Origin: Haemaphysalis longicornis
Taxonomy: Eukaryota > Arthropoda > Arachnida > Ixodida > Ixodidae
Reading direction: 5' to 3'
Assembly (NCBI GenBank): GCA_013339765.2
Contig: CM023449.1
Coordinates: 19,896,955 to 19,960,954, forward strand
Length of the DNA stretch: 64,000 nucleotides
Made by a program: the position numbers and the translations under genes. Positions 44,671-57,117 of this stretch are shown here, piece by piece (the first letter of the stretch is position 1; each line of letters opens with the position of its first letter). The notes below the pieces were generated by a model. It was not told the DNA's origin. It made no database searches and worked only from the letters and a program-made list of their open reading frames with translations.

Positions 44671-45718
44671 ATGGGATTACACATATTTCATAAAGAGGGC
44701 AAACACTTTTTAGTTCTTAGCTCTGAGGTGCTTCCTGGTGGGGTTCTTCGGATTAATTATATCACACGGCATGGCCGGTCAGCGTAAGTGTAAGAATTCT
44801 CATATGCGCAGGTACGCGTACATCTCCCACAGCGCGCTTGCGCCGTAACTTAGAATCAGAAACTTGGTGACTCATCATTCAAGGCCGCCACAGCGGTGGC
44901 GGAAATCACCACTAAACACCTGTTGGAACCGTTAGCGCAATGTCACCATGAGGCCCTCTCCAAGGCGCGTGTTTTAAACACTTCCGTTGCAACCAAGTCT
45001 GCGTCTGCCTTGTGCTTTTTTTTTTTTTTTCGCGAAAGAATAAAAACCGAACAGACGTTTCATGTTTCGACTCGGGCGGGAGCTGGGAAACGCCCTCCGT
45101 GGCGAAGTATGTCCCGTTCCGGAGAGATCGTGGGAGAATTATCATTCGACCTTTACGTGTCTGCGGCGTAGCCTTTGAGGACAGTAGTAGCAAAACGGTC
45201 CGCCGATCCGCCGACGCACCCGCCCAAGCACGTTCTCGGTGTCCGTAACAAGAGTATGTCCGCACTATCGCCCGTTTCAATTAACGAACAGAGTTCGGCT
45301 TCTCTGGTGCGCATACATAATCCAACAGGGCCATTCGGAAGAAAAGCATGTCCTGAAGTATTTAAAAAGATGCAAAAAGATATCACGCTTTCGCAATACT
45401 GTTGAAAAGACGATGGTAAGACGGGATCTGTCGGCCATGGTCCCGCGTGATACAACGACTGCGGCATCGAGCTGTCTCGGAGCGTTCTTTCGCGCACGAA
45501 TAGCACGTAAGGCGTCGGCTTAGGCAGGCTTTAGATTGCTTTGTCGGCGCCGTAGCTGGACAAGCCGGCGAGCGTAGCGCTATGGGAACGCATCACTTGA
45601 CTAGATAGCAAAACACAGAGGAGCTTCAGTGTACTAGACGTTATGGGGCACTGTAACGGAGCATTTGAATCGCAGCACGCACTGCAAGTCGCCACGTTTG
45701 GGAGCAGATTAGTATCTT
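44671..45718. other. Unassigned DNA
   Basis: Frames at 44912-45506 overlap on both strands and show no motifs. Confidence 0.4.
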
Positions 45719-45860
45719 CTATGATGATGATGATGATTTACTGGTCATTCCATTTGCAACGGGTCGGCACTGTGATTTCTCTAGTCAAATAAAAACAAGT
45801 AAAACGTAACGAAACAGTAAAAGACACACACATTCATACAACTGTCAGATTTCGAACACG
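45719..45860 (-). repeat. Probable LINE 3' UTR with (ATC)n tail
   Basis: On the - strand cccgttgcaaatgg and a short spacer run into (ATC)n at 45723-45737, the tail type of the LINE at 15626 (ctgcaaagggtacaaccgc then (ATC)n). No coding part remains. Confidence 0.4.
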
Positions 45861-47029
45861 CCACGCCAGCTCTCGGCGAAGAGAGAATTTTACCACCCCG
45901 GGGGCTGTAGGAAAATGTAGCCAGTGCCCGAAATGGTGTCTGAACCCAGAATGAATGCATTTTGCCCCAACCACCACCACCTGTCGCTGAGAGCGGAAGT
46001 AACGTACTTCATCGCGCAGCCTCTCGTTGCTTTCGCTGAGAAGCTTTCAAGTTATTAGACAGTCATTCGAAACTAAATGCGCCGATTAAACCTTTTTATC
46101 AAAGATCAGTGCTTCGCACACACCTGAATGCGAACTTCCTCTCGTGACAACTTTTGACATTACGTAAAGTGTGGACACGTACTTACAATGTAGCTCTTTT
46201 GCCACCAGCAAACTCAGCCGAGCTCGAATCAAGCTGCGCAGTAAACCCTCGATATATCAGTCCTCGAAACGGGAAAATTACTTCGTTATAAGCGGGTTTT
46301 AATTAAAAGCGGGGATAGTTTTATCTACGTGCACTGCAGTGAAGACAAAAAAAATCAAATGAAGCGAGTATTCGAAAAAGCGATTTCGGTATAAGGGTTT
46401 GATGTATTTCACTATTTCCGCTGAGTCGCCGAATCTAAAGCTAGCCCTGCCAGAAAAGAAGCACATCTTGCGCTATATGAGAAAAAGGAATTGTATGTTA
46501 GAAGCAACGCAACGCTGTTTAAAAATCAGATATATAATTCAGGCTGCGTCAATGCTTCAAAGGTCCGAGTTTTCCCATTCTTAAGTCGCACTGTATAGAG
46601 TGCCGCAGGACGGCATTCGTATTTTTAAGACTGGGCTGCTGCGATGCGAAATGCCTGGCATAATGGTGTTGTGATTTCGCCTCAGCCTCGTAATCTAATG
46701 GGCGAGTTTTGAGTCCGGCGATTGTGTGATAACTTTTTTTTTAGTTTTGTGGGGTTCGGACAGACATTTTCCCGATTTAGGTTGGTACAGTAAAAGCTCG
46801 TTAATTCGAACTCGGTTAATTCGAACTTACACTTAATTCGAACTGTCGCCCTGTACAGCCGCACAGTCCTGTATCGCACAGCCCTGTATATTTCAAAGGG
46901 GGAAAACCCCTGTTGATTCGAACGCGTTCGTTGTCGTCTAAGTTAGGACTTTGATGATGACGATGCCCTTGAAGTGTTTGACACGTACCCACTCGGGGGA
47001 ATCGACCAGGGATAAAGTGTTGACTGTTC
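45861..47029. other. Unassigned DNA with two weak transposon ends
   Basis: taaaccctcgatatatcag (46242) and the mirrored tataagggtttgatgta (46390-46406) may bound a 165-base pogo-like MITE. At 46788 cagtaaaagctcgttaattc, with repeated ttaattcgaac, is the start of another pogo-like element without a clear right end. Confidence 0.4.
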
Positions 47030-47365
47030 ACCTGCGCTTGATGTGCCTTTGTGAAAACCCATTGTGTAAGTTGGCTTCCCTGCAGTGCGTTTTGAGCGTA
47101 ATGATTTGGAATTTGGACTTTGACTTTGGACTTTGAAGACGAGAGAAATCTTCGCGTTTCAACCATCTTTCACTGCACCAACGATCATCATCATCGTCAG
47201 AGAAAGTTGGCTCTCCCGCCGGGGGAGAAGTCGCCATCAGCGAGGGAAAAAGAGCTTCGCTTCAAAATCCGAACTGCTTCGACCATGTCGGAATGGCGCC
47301 ATCGGACAGACGCCTGCTTCATAACGTGAGGGACCCGCGTTAGATTCCAACCACGGCGATCGTTT
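47030..47365. repeat. Dispersed repeat family R1, copy 2
   Basis: Contains tgtgtaagttggcttccctg, agagcttcgcttcaaaatc and cataacgtgagggacccgcg followed by attccaaccac. The last part matches 61898-61931, where it reads ggttcgattcc, a perfect B box, so the family may be a tRNA-derived SINE. Confidence 0.5.
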
Positions 47366-48059
47366 TTTAAAGACGACAGTCTTTCTTGGGCTACTTGAAC
47401 GGGAAAATTTCGGTCTGTCTGTCTGTAACTCGATTCAGCCAGCCGGCCAAAGAGAAACAGATGCTGCGCAATAGTATTATATAGTCACAGCAAAATCTAA
47501 ACGTCTAAGTCCGGTGTTAACGTTCGTACTTGTCAACATTGTTGAACAAGAACCGGAGATCACGCAAATATAAGGCATAAAATCAATACATGAGTGATAT
47601 TTGGGGTGTTCTTTTATTCAAAATTTACGGATGCTTGCTTTTTAGGATAGCAAATAAAATACCACATCAACTGCAGAAAACCGTCGCCTGCTGTTGCCCC
47701 GCAACATGGCGGAATTCTAAGAAATCAAACGGCAACAGCAACGAAAGGTTCCACTAGATAGGTCTCGCGTTCCGCTTGGGACGCTCGTGGAGTAGCGCAA
47801 TGTGGGTCTATAAACGTTGTAGTAGGGCGCCTCGATTCACGCGCGTCTCCGACCCGACCCGACTTGGAGCAGTGGAACGCGGTAAATTTAAATTGTCTTG
47901 AGAAAACCACTAGCGTGTTTACCTTAGGAGGAACGAGACGGGAGAGGAACAGCGTGAGAGATGAGCGGGAAAAAGAAGGGATGCATTCACTTGTCAGAGG
48001 CGCCAGTCGACTAGCGTCTTGCGTCGACATTTGCGACGAAAGGAGCAAATACGCGGCCA
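47366..48059. other. Unassigned DNA
   Basis: No gene supported. The 167-residue antisense frame at 47725-48228 runs into repeat R1. Confidence 0.4.
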
Positions 48060-48170
48060 ATTTTTTTATGAGGCGCTTGTGTAAATTTGGCTTTCCTGCA
48101 TTGCGCTTTTCGCTTTTAGTGTGCCGGGCGCCATCAGTGAGGCGTAGAAAGCTTCGCTTTAAAAATGTTT
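48060..48170. repeat. Dispersed repeat family R1, copy 3
   Basis: gtgtaaatttggctttcctg then gaggcgtagaaagcttcgct, as in copies 1, 2 and 4. Confidence 0.55.
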
Positions 48171-48741
48171 TGGAGTGCGAAGTAGTGCCAGACACCGCGT
48201 TACGCAAGATAACGCGGCCGGACGTCACTTAGTGGAGCGCTTATAGTGACGTCGGACGGCACTGCAGACAAAGCGCTCCTAAATAGCGTTACGGCCCGGA
48301 GTACGAACTCTTTGCACAGGACATGCTGAACAGATGACCGTCGCTCACCTAATATTCCACTGATCCTGTAAAGTTGTTTACTGCGAGTTGTTTATTCCAC
48401 TGATCTCGTAAAGTTGTTTATGGTGTCCGAGTGCTCGGCGCGCACGTGCCGCTGAATGAACAAGCGTGCGTGAAACGTGTTTTTAAAGGATGCCGGACTC
48501 GCTGGAAATAGAGCCTAGCGGCCATATCGTTGCCGTATCCACTGAGAAATATCCAATGATTATAGGAATCACATTACCGTTTACAATTCAAGCTTCTTAA
48601 AGAAGATACGATGACGACTTAGCATTATATAGCTTATACGAAGACGACTTAGCATCATCAAGCGACCGTTGTGCATGGATAGTGGGCGTCATTACGACTT
48701 TAGGTGACTGATGATTATGGGGCGAAGCTGAAGCTACACAC
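48171..48741. other. Unassigned DNA
   Basis: A short direct repeat, tattccactgatc(c/t)tgtaaagttgttta, occurs twice at 48352-48418. Nothing else is supported. Confidence 0.4.
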
Positions 48742-48940
48742 GAGCTATGAGTCGCGTCGTAGTGGAGGGCTCCGGATTAATTGTGACCACCTGGGAATCT
48801 TTAGAGTGGGCGGAAATCCCGACAAACGGGCGTTTTTGCTTTTCGCCTCCATCTGAAAAGCGGCCGCCGTGGCCTGGAATCGAACCCGCGTCCTTGGACT
48901 GAGCAGCACAATGACTTAGCCACTGAGCCACCGCGGCGGG
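48742..48940 (-). repeat. tRNA-derived SINE (Ruka-type)
   Basis: On the - strand: cgcggtggctcagtggctaa (A box), ggttcgattcc (B box) near 48880, then the conserved body gggctccggattaattgtga (complement) at the left end. Lacks the (AATC)n tail. Confidence 0.85.
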
Positions 48941-48970
48941 TAAAGGCTTTAGGTAATTACTAATTATCCA

Positions 48971-49202
48971 GGGCCCGTTTGCCTGAACGCAATAAGTGCG
49001 GGAATAAGTTCTCAACTACGACTTCAGCGCTGTATAGGTAGTAAGTCGTTTGCCCGAAACCGATACAAACGCTCGTGGAGGTAGCGTTTCCCTCGGCTTT
49101 TCTGTCAACCGGCTTCCTTGCCGTGGTCGACTTCGACTTATTGGCGTCTTATTCGTAAGCGGTAACTTAATCATGAACTTATGCGTACGGGCAAATGGGC
49201 CC
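48971..49202. mobile_element. MITE with GGGCCC ends
   Basis: GGGCCCGTTTGCCTGAACGC at the left is mirrored by gcgtacgggcaaatgggccc at the right, with internal ataagt(g/t) motifs on both arms. GGGCC termini recall Harbinger elements; the target duplication is unclear. Confidence 0.7.
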
Positions 49203-51705
49203 AGGTAATCCTGATAGAAGCAATTCTATCTTATTTCGCAAGATCAGAAGACAAAACAACGTAAACCTGCCCGCAGTAGTAAACTATAAAAGGAAATGCC
49301 TCACTTCGGAGTTACGCTAACTAACTTTACGCGATGTAACAATAAAAAATACAAAATTTCCGGGATGTAATAAACCAGAAGATTTATTTAGTAATGTATA
49401 ATTAAATTAGCACTGATCTGGGTTTTTTCATTCGGAGATATTTTATGAGGGCACATAAATACCTATTACGACACACTACTTCATATAAGAAAAAAATACG
49501 CACAAGATATGTCACGCAAAAACATGCTGCCAAATCCAAGCACATCCCATTACATTGGCAAGCCTTTTCCGTTTTACCTTGAACCTGCTGTCACAGCAAT
49601 AAGCATGCATCTATACTAACCAATTTTACGTAGTTATTACAAATGTTTCATTGAGGCAGCGAGCACATTCCTGAAGGTATTGGCAAAAGCCATATACATA
49701 TTCCGGACCACATGTCAGCCCCCTTAGCCCTTTCGGAAGCAGCACTCATAACAATAACATGTTTATATCTTAACATAACGAAATAGTAAATGCCAGGGAG
49801 GTACCTCAGAGTGATGTTCTTATGATCCAGTTGGCAGCTGGATTTCAGTAGACGCATTTATTAATTCGCTTCGTACATGTATGCAGGATATCAAGCAGAG
49901 ATTCTCAATCATTGTACAAAAAAATGAACGCAAGAAAAAACGAATTTCCAGCTAATTTACGGAGTTGAAAAGCAGCACTTCCGGCCACCGATTGTTTACG
50001 AGCGAGCAGACCATACGTAAACGGGCCATCGCCGTCCGCCCGTTGGAATGGGGACAGTACAGATTGCGTGCCGGACGTCTATAATCCTGGTCAGATACGC
50101 TGGAATGTCGTTAGAGGGAACGGACCGCGAAATGCTTGGACCTTAAGCGAAGCTTTGAGGAAGTCGGGGACAGCTCGAGCAAGCCATGGGTGGTCACGGC
50201 CTAAAATGAATAGAAATCTTAAAAGAAACTGCTTTTTCTTTTTTAGCTATCTCAATAGAAAATTCGCTGCCCGGTGAGTAACTGTAAATCATCTCATGGC
50301 ACATTTTTGCAGAACTTACTGAAATGATATTTAGTATACATTGATGATTATATTCTAAAATTTTTAATTTTGATCTTTGTTTTGTTTCCTTAGCTTGTAC
50401 TGAAACACTGTATTAATGCGGACCTCTGAAGACTAGCATTGCGTGGTACGCCTATAAGGGCATGACCGCTATCCGGAATTTTTTCTTTCCCTAACGTCCT
50501 CAGCACTTTGATATTTCGAAATGTCGTGAGTTTTCTAACAAGACGCCCGTTATACATTTATGCTCGGGGATTGATCGATTGATAGGCTTCAATGAGAAAG
50601 AGGCAATACGCCCTGGCGGGGAAAAGGGAATAAAGGGTGTGGGTGGGGAGAGGGCTTATAGATTATTGAAAGGTGATAGTATTCAGTTCTTGTGTAGTGC
50701 TCTTGAGTTAAAAAAAAAACAGATTGAAAGGCAGTACAATGAATGTGCGCAAACTGGGCAACAGTTGAAGATCTTCCAGAGTATGCAGTGAAGAAGCGGC
50801 CGCCGTTCACGTATACGATTGAATTTGAAAGAAAAAAAAAAAACACACAGAAAGGCACCACTGTGAATGTCCACAAACTGGATTACAGTTAGATTTCTTC
50901 AAAGGGGCACACCGAAGAAGGGATCGTCGTTCACGTATCATAAAACCTCATAGAGACCATTGTGCAGTGAAAACCGCACAATTCCTTGGCACTCCGAACT
51001 CTTAGCAAGTGTTCTTGCGCATGGGAGGCAGACTTCCTTCCCTTTGTGCTACTTACGTCCGATGTAATACACGTGTAAAAATACTGACCGGAATAAACCT
51101 CCACGTAGAAGTTGCTCATTTCCGAGCAAAAGAAGGAACAAATGCATTTGAATGCGCATTTCCGCACTCTTCTTGCCGTGAACAGAGACACTGAGCTTCG
51201 TCGAGCCGCACGTTAATGCGGTACTCGTTCACGACGGGACACTGCATTTCCGCGTCGTATTTTCGGAGCTGTTTCACACCGCTGAAAGAGCGGCATACAC
51301 CACCGCCTTCCGAACTCGCGTGGGAGCTAAAAAGCGTGAGTCAAAACTTGCGACAGCGTGAATTACGAGGTTATTCTATTTCGCAGGCCCGGAGAATTAC
51401 AAGTGTCTGTATGACGGAAACCTCAAGGAAACCGACGTTAGGACCTTAACTATCCAGCACCGCCGCCCACACAGGGCGCGCGGGTAACCAGCATAACGAA
51501 GTGCTGAGAAAGGAAACGTAGAACGAAGGCGTAAAGATTGCGTAGTATTCTATTTAAGGCGCTGCCGCAAACGAATCGCTGCGCGTCACCGACCCACGTT
51601 ATGCCAGCCAAAGACTTGTCAAACGCCTCGGGCTGCCGGATTTGATACCACGAAGAGAGCAAACGAAATGGGGCATACGATTAACGGAAACGCTGTCCTC
51701 ATAGA
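49203..51705. other. Unassigned AT-rich DNA
   Basis: 2.5 kb in which I see no gene or element ends. A loose direct repeat (cacaaactggattacagttagat versus gcaaactgggcaacagttgaaga) lies at about 50748 and 50871, each preceded by aaaggca and followed by a ..gaagaa..cgttcacgtat motif, suggesting a tandem duplication of about 120 bases. Confidence 0.45.
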
Positions 51706-51707
51706 TA

Positions 51708-52388
51708 CCGTATTTACTCGCGTAATGATCGCACTTTTTTATCCAAATATATGATGCAACTTTAGGGGTGCGTTCATTACGCGAGGTAAATGTTTCGCGA
51801 AAAAAGTTTCAGCGCAGAAAACGCAAGTATGTTGAAGGTCCGAATTTTTAAGATAGGTCTGATGAACATAATAACCATAATAAATAAAAACATAATAAAA
51901 ACTTCATGGACTACCTCCAGCCACATTGGAAAGTGACGCAAAATGCAGTGTTTTCATGAATTACAGAACTCGCCGGAACGAGTTAGCTGCGAGGTGAGAA
52001 CAGGTCGACCAATAAGTGGCTGCTGCTGTCACAGTGCGGTAAATCAAAAGACACGGCTGCCGATGCAGTAAGCTGAGCGGTTTTTTTTTTGTATTGTGAG
52101 TACATTATGTGCATTTCGTGAGAGTTTCTTCTGCACCAATAATGGACTCATGCTGATATCGCTAATATCGGCAAGTCTGCGGAAATAACGTAGCCACGTC
52201 CGCTTTGAAAGAAGAGGAAACATAGGTAAGCACTACCATCGTAAACTAGACTTGGTACACGTACGACATATGGCTGCGGTAAGTTGAGGGTGCGATCATT
52301 GCGCCGGAAATAAAAAAAAGTATTGAGACGACGAACTTCAGGGGTGCGATAATTACGCGAAGTGCGATCATTATGCGAGTAAATACGG
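51708..52388. mobile_element. TA-flanked MITE
   Basis: CCGTATTTACTCGCGTAATG at 51708 is mirrored by attatgcgagtaaatacgg ending 52388, with TA at both edges. Subterminal gtgcgatcattacgcg-type motifs repeat inside both ends. No coding capacity in 681 bases. Confidence 0.88.
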
Positions 52389-52390
52389 TA

Positions 52391-53246
52391 ACACTTCGCA
52401 GTTGTTCTCTTCCATGCTTCGTGTGGCGAACGGAGATAATACGGCGCGATTCATAGCGTGGGAAACGAGTGTTTTGTCAGCGTCTATCAGGAAGGCATAA
52501 GTGGTCCAAAGCTGCTCGCACGTTCTGCGGCCAGATACTAAGCAAGCGACATATAAAGGCTGCGTGTGCGGCCCTGCTGTAATGCAACTCACAGCACAGG
52601 CGGAAGAGGCCGGGTGGAGAAAGTTTCCTCTTCAGTTGTACTGTGGAAGCACGAGCTCGCCTCTTTTCCTGGACGGGCCGTTACGCCGCGGTCCTCGGTG
52701 TTGCTTGCTAAGCAGGATATCACGCAGCCACTTAGGACCGCACAACGTGCTTCCATGAAGAGCCTTTGAGAGAAAGTGTCTTAGTTTTGCTTGTGCCCTT
52801 GCGTGTGTTTTTAAAAGTATAGCTATACGCTTTTAATTCTAGCTCAAACAGCACGAACGCCAAGGCAACACTCGTGGTAACGCGCCTATCACGCGCTGTG
52901 CATCGGTGAACCACTTGCCATTTATTTTTCCTGCGCAAGCACTGAATGGGTCGACAACAAGAGATTTGTGCGCGCACTCGGAAGTTTAGAACGACGTTAC
53001 GTACCCACGGGATAGCACATGCCCGCAGAGGTGTACTGAAATACGTTTTATAAGAAGGACTTTGCGCTGAGTGGGACGTTAAAGAGAACAAGCAAAATCC
53101 ATTTGGACCCGCTTCGTGACACGAATGGACCAAATGAGGTTTTATTGCTCACACAGAATGAATCTGCACCAGGCGGTTCAATATTTTTAAAATAATTTGA
53201 CGGTGCGCATAGACGCAGCCAAAAGTAATAAACGGAGCACGGGTTC
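52391..53246. other. Unassigned DNA
   Basis: Overlapping short frames on both strands without motifs. Confidence 0.4.
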
Positions 53247-53258
53247 GTGAACTTCAAA

Positions 53259-53263
53259 TCAAT

Positions 53264-53348
<85 letters not shown>

Positions 53349-53430
53349 GTCAATAAATCAATCAGTCAGTCAGTCAGTCAGTCAGTCAGTCAGTCAGTCA
53401 GTCAGTCAGTCAGTCAGTTAGTCAGTCAAA
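53259..53430. repeat. (AATC)n then (AGTC)n microsatellite
   Basis: About 23 copies of AATC pass into about 19 copies of AGTC. AATC is the tail unit of the SINE that starts 77 bases to the right, so it may descend from a SINE tail. Confidence 0.97.
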
Positions 53431-53506
53431 TCAATTTTAGAAAGAGTCTCTTCAAAATTCACCCAAACTCAGTGGGCTAGGCACATGGCGTAGAAGTTCT
53501 CTTGAA

Positions 53507-53750
53507 CCCGCCGCGGTGGCTCAGTGGCTAAGGCATTGCGCTGCTGAGCACGAAGTCGCGGGTTCGATTCCCGGCAGCGGCGGCCGCTTTTCTGATGGAG
53601 GCGAAAAGTAAAAATGCCCGTGTGTACGAGATTTCGGCGCACGTTAAAGATCCCCAGGTGGTCAAAATTCATCAGGAGCCCTCCACTACGGTGCGCCTCA
53701 TCGCTTGCGTTGCGTCGGCGCGTTAAACCCCACAATCAATCAAATCAATC
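53507..53750 (+). repeat. tRNA-derived SINE, full-length, with target duplication
   Basis: Starts cccgccgcggtggctcag, with A box TGGCTCAGTGG, B box GGTTCGATTCC, body acgttaaagatccccaggtg and gagccctccactac, and tail caatcaatcaaatcaatc. It is flanked by a perfect 13-base duplication AAGTTCTCTTGAA at 53494-53506 and 53751-53763. Pol III transcription and LINE-driven insertion are inferred from the family. Confidence 0.95.
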
Positions 53751-53763
53751 AAGTTCTCTTGAA

Positions 53764-54799
53764 TTCACCAGCCCGCGCACCGTTTTTGACCGCACCTGTA
53801 AGTTTTCTTTTCTTTTTTTTTTGCGAGAAACAGCCAAAGCGCTGTTGGATTTATTGTATTGCATTTGAGCTTTATTCAGCATTTTAAATCATCCTGTAGT
53901 TAACCCAACGAAACTACCAAGTTCAACTTCTTGAGTGAGTTGGCCCGTGAGGAAATGTGCACGTCCGGAGCCTCGTCACTAAATCTCTGAAGTCTGTCTT
54001 CAAGCGTTAGCGGGGATTAATGACAATGCAAGTGCTGCTGGGGCTTTGTTATACTGGATGAAAGCTCCGCAGACCATTCAACTGCTCTCCCTTAATCGTT
54101 GCACCGTATTTAACACCCGTAAAACATTGGGGGCGTTCAGAGCTGGTTGAATTTGCCTAACTTCGAACCCGACGACGCCAAGTCGTTGAGAATAAGCCAC
54201 TATAAAATAAAAAAAAGTAGTGCCTATGTTGGGGTGCGCATTGTAGAAGTACCATGACCGCACTTCCTTAAGTCTGTCGTCTTTACACGCATTAAGTTTT
54301 CACAGGACAAAGTCACTAAATAATTGGTTGGTACACGTGTTAACACGTTCGCGTTTCATTCCTTCAGTGACCTAATTATAAACAGAAAGAAGTGGTTAGT
54401 GGCGGTTTATTCGGCTTGGCCAGCTCTTGTTTCAGCCCACCTTGCAGCACGATACGCACCTCCAGCCCGCGTCCATACCAATGCCTACTGCGCATGCGTG
54501 CACCGGGCAACGTGGGCTGGAATAAAAGCTCAAGCACATGCATTTCCGGCGCGAATCGGGCTGGCGCGGAATGCTAAAAATATGATTTCATTCCGAACAG
54601 GATATACGCGGAGGCGTAGACACACCGTTCTCATTGCGTGGCCGAAAAAAGTACTTATCTTCCCTCTTTCCTCCTAATTGGCTCGCGGTGCCTTGTATCT
54701 CTGATTTCTCTTTTTCGTTTCAACTTTCTCCTCCCACATAGCGCGGTATTGCCAAGGAATGACGTCACGTTAATCTAGAAACACCAATTAGGTAAGACA
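53764..54799. other. Unassigned DNA
   Basis: No supported feature. The frame at 54324-54677 has no motif. Confidence 0.4.
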
Positions 54800-56650
54800 G
54801 ATGCAATGATACCGTTAGGTCAGCCCGACGCATCTCTACCAGTGAGCGAAAGGTGAAGGTAATTACAATTAGTAAAAGAAGATGGACTGAACGTCAGCGA
54901 GCGGCTGCAGAGAACAGCCAACGATCTGGAGCCGCACACAAAGTGGTGAAACGTGAGTAACAAGGCCTTCTTATCGAGTCGTCGTCGGCGATCGGCAAGC
55001 TGCCGCCCAGGCAAAGCCCGCGTGTGGCAGGCGCAGCACTCCGCGTCGTCCTTGAGTGGCCGTGGTGCGGTGCTCTGGAAATTCATCTCTCGTTCCTCCT
55101 TTTGGCGTGCCTCCACCCGTATACACCGCTTTCCACTCCTTTGTTTCTGACTTACTTTTTTCTCCCGCCTCCTTTTCTTCTTGCGAGTTTTATCTTGTAT
55201 AAACGCGTTTCTCCTTGCTCGAGCTTTTCCCTTCTCTGCGCCGGCGGAGACAAAACTTGCAAGGAGGTGGAAGGGGGGCGTAAAAGGAGATCGACCCAGA
55301 TTGGGGCGCACCGCCAGAGGCGACTTCTTGTTCGGCGCGTATAATCGCCACGGCTGGCTAAGGCGGGCGGCGGCCCCGTTTGCGGATATTTTGTTTTTCC
55401 GGAACCGCTTCTTGGTACAGTGGCGATCGGAGCTGTTACGTGACTTAAGCCGCGCCGCAGCTGCCGACGACCATTCGCCCGTGGACGCCTGCGTTGGCAC
55501 CCGCTCAACAGACAGCTGAGTCGGTGTACAGCGGCGAAATTGGTTCAATAAGTAAAGATTACGTTACGCTTCGCACGGCGCATGACGGAGGGACAAGGAC
55601 GCAGAAAAAAAAAAAAAAAGAATGCATAAGCAAGGTCCACCTATTCGGGCAAGCATATCGCGCTTTCGCGCTGTGAAACTAATTGTGGTTTACCGGTTGG
55701 TTGGATCGATCACGCTGCTCAGTGGTTCGCGTGCTGATTGATTGACGGGCTTTTGTTCTATTGTGAGCGATGTGATTCTGCGATTTTGTTAGTGCCGGTG
55801 AACACCGTATTTCCGGAGAGACCGCTGCTGCGCGAATTTTACCTATCTGTTTTTCTGACTTGTTATTATTTTTGTTTTTGCGTCGGAAAGATCACCGGAA
55901 CGCGTCACGAGGAAAGGAATTAGTGCGGAGAGGGCGAATGATGGAGAGCTGGCGTTTCATTGCGGACAAAGATCGACTGCGAAGCAGAGGAAAGCAAGCC
56001 AAGATTGGCGGAGGCCTTCATTGAAAGTTCGCACGAAGCACAGTTGAAATTGGGATGTGAAATTGTGCCTCGTTGTAAGCGCACGCAGTACACCGTCATT
56101 ACTAAATCGTCGCTCGAATAAACACCAAGCGCTCAGTTTGCGTCCTTCGCCGGAAACCTTGTTTCGCTGCCCGTGTAAGCGAAGCGGTTTTAGCTACGCT
56201 GACAAGCGGTCGTTGGAAGCAATCCTTGTGGTGTTAAAACAGCAAGCGCAGGCGTAGTGAATGTCTTACTTCACAAAGCCAAGGGTTCAGCACCAAACAC
56301 AGAGTAATGATGCGATATCAGCTGCACGATTAGCCACTTTGGAACGCAGTATGCCTCAAAATTTGTTATGTTTGTGCGATCCTACACGCAAGGTGTACTG
56401 TCTGTAGCAGTGGTTCAGTGTCATGTGTGGGCCGCGGACCCCCACACCCATGACGTAGAACCAGGGGGGTATAGACAATACCAATACGTCGCATTGTCGC
56501 CCTAAACAGAGTTGGATATCTGCAGCCACATTGAAAATGTTTTATTATTTGCGTTCATGTTGTGTTATGCAAGCCAGGGAAAGCATGCTCACGTGCCTGC
56601 ATTGTAAAAAACTAACCAGAAACTTTAAAGCCATCCCTTAGGGGGAACAT
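54800..56650. other. GC-rich block, possible promoter region
   Basis: 54950-55560 is CpG-rich and open on both strands (54820-55548 on -, 55181-55519 on +), which fits an island rather than two genes. On + a possible donor GTAAAG follows ttcaataa at 55552. There is an A15 run at 55604. Right of 55680 I see nothing, except a short hAT-like motif, cagtggttcagtg... gccgcggaccccc, at 56409-56450. Confidence 0.25.
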
Positions 56651-56651
56651 T

Positions 56652-57117
56652 TGGTTGATTGTAGGGTTTAACGCGCCGACGCAACCTAGGCGATGACGCG
56701 CGCCGTAGTGGAGGGCTTCGGATTAATTTTGACCACCTGGGGATCTTTAACGTGCACCAAAATCTCGTACACACGGGCGTTCTTGCTTTTCGCCTCCATC
56801 AGAAAAGCCTCAGTGGCTAAGGTGTTGCGATGCTGAGCACGAGGTCGTTGGTTCGATTTCCGGCCGCGACGGCCGCTTTTCTGATGGAGGCGAAAAGCAA
56901 AAACGCCCGTGTGTACGAGATTTCGGCGCACGATAAATATCCCTGGGTGGTCTAAATTAATCCGGAGCCCTCCACTACGGCGCGACTCATCGCCTGCGTT
57001 GCGTCGGCGCGGTAAACCTTCCAATCAATGAATCCATCAGAAAAGCGGCCGGGAATCGAACCCGCGACCTCGTGCTCAGCAGCACAACGGCTTAGCCACT
57101 GAGCCACCGCAACGGGT
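56652..57117 (-). repeat. tRNA-derived SINE interrupted by another SINE
   Basis: The - strand copy consists of 56652-56794 (tail and body) and 57047-57117 (B box and A box). The two parts join across the inserted + strand copy at tccatcagaaaagc. Its own outer flanks gggaacatttgg and gggaaacatttcgg look like a decayed target duplication. Confidence 0.9.
56809..57032 (+). repeat. tRNA-derived SINE nested in a SINE
   Basis: Begins ctcagtggctaagg, a few bases short of a full 5' end, has B box GGTTCGATTTCC-like, the body, and tail ccaatcaatgaa. It is flanked by a perfect 14-base duplication TCCATCAGAAAAGC at 56795-56808 and 57033-57046, which is sequence of the older SINE. Confidence 0.93.

Noticed and set aside
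53247..53480. Asn-Gln-Ser repeat peptide
   Set aside because: Translation of the (AATC)n/(AGTC)n array.
53507..53750. Genuine tRNA gene
   Set aside because: A and B boxes are perfect but the sequence continues into the SINE body and tail and is flanked by a target duplication.
54820..55548. 242-residue - strand open frame
   Set aside because: It is basic and low in hydrophobic order, overlaps open frames on the other strand, and lies in a CpG-rich block where stops are rare; no motif or splice context.
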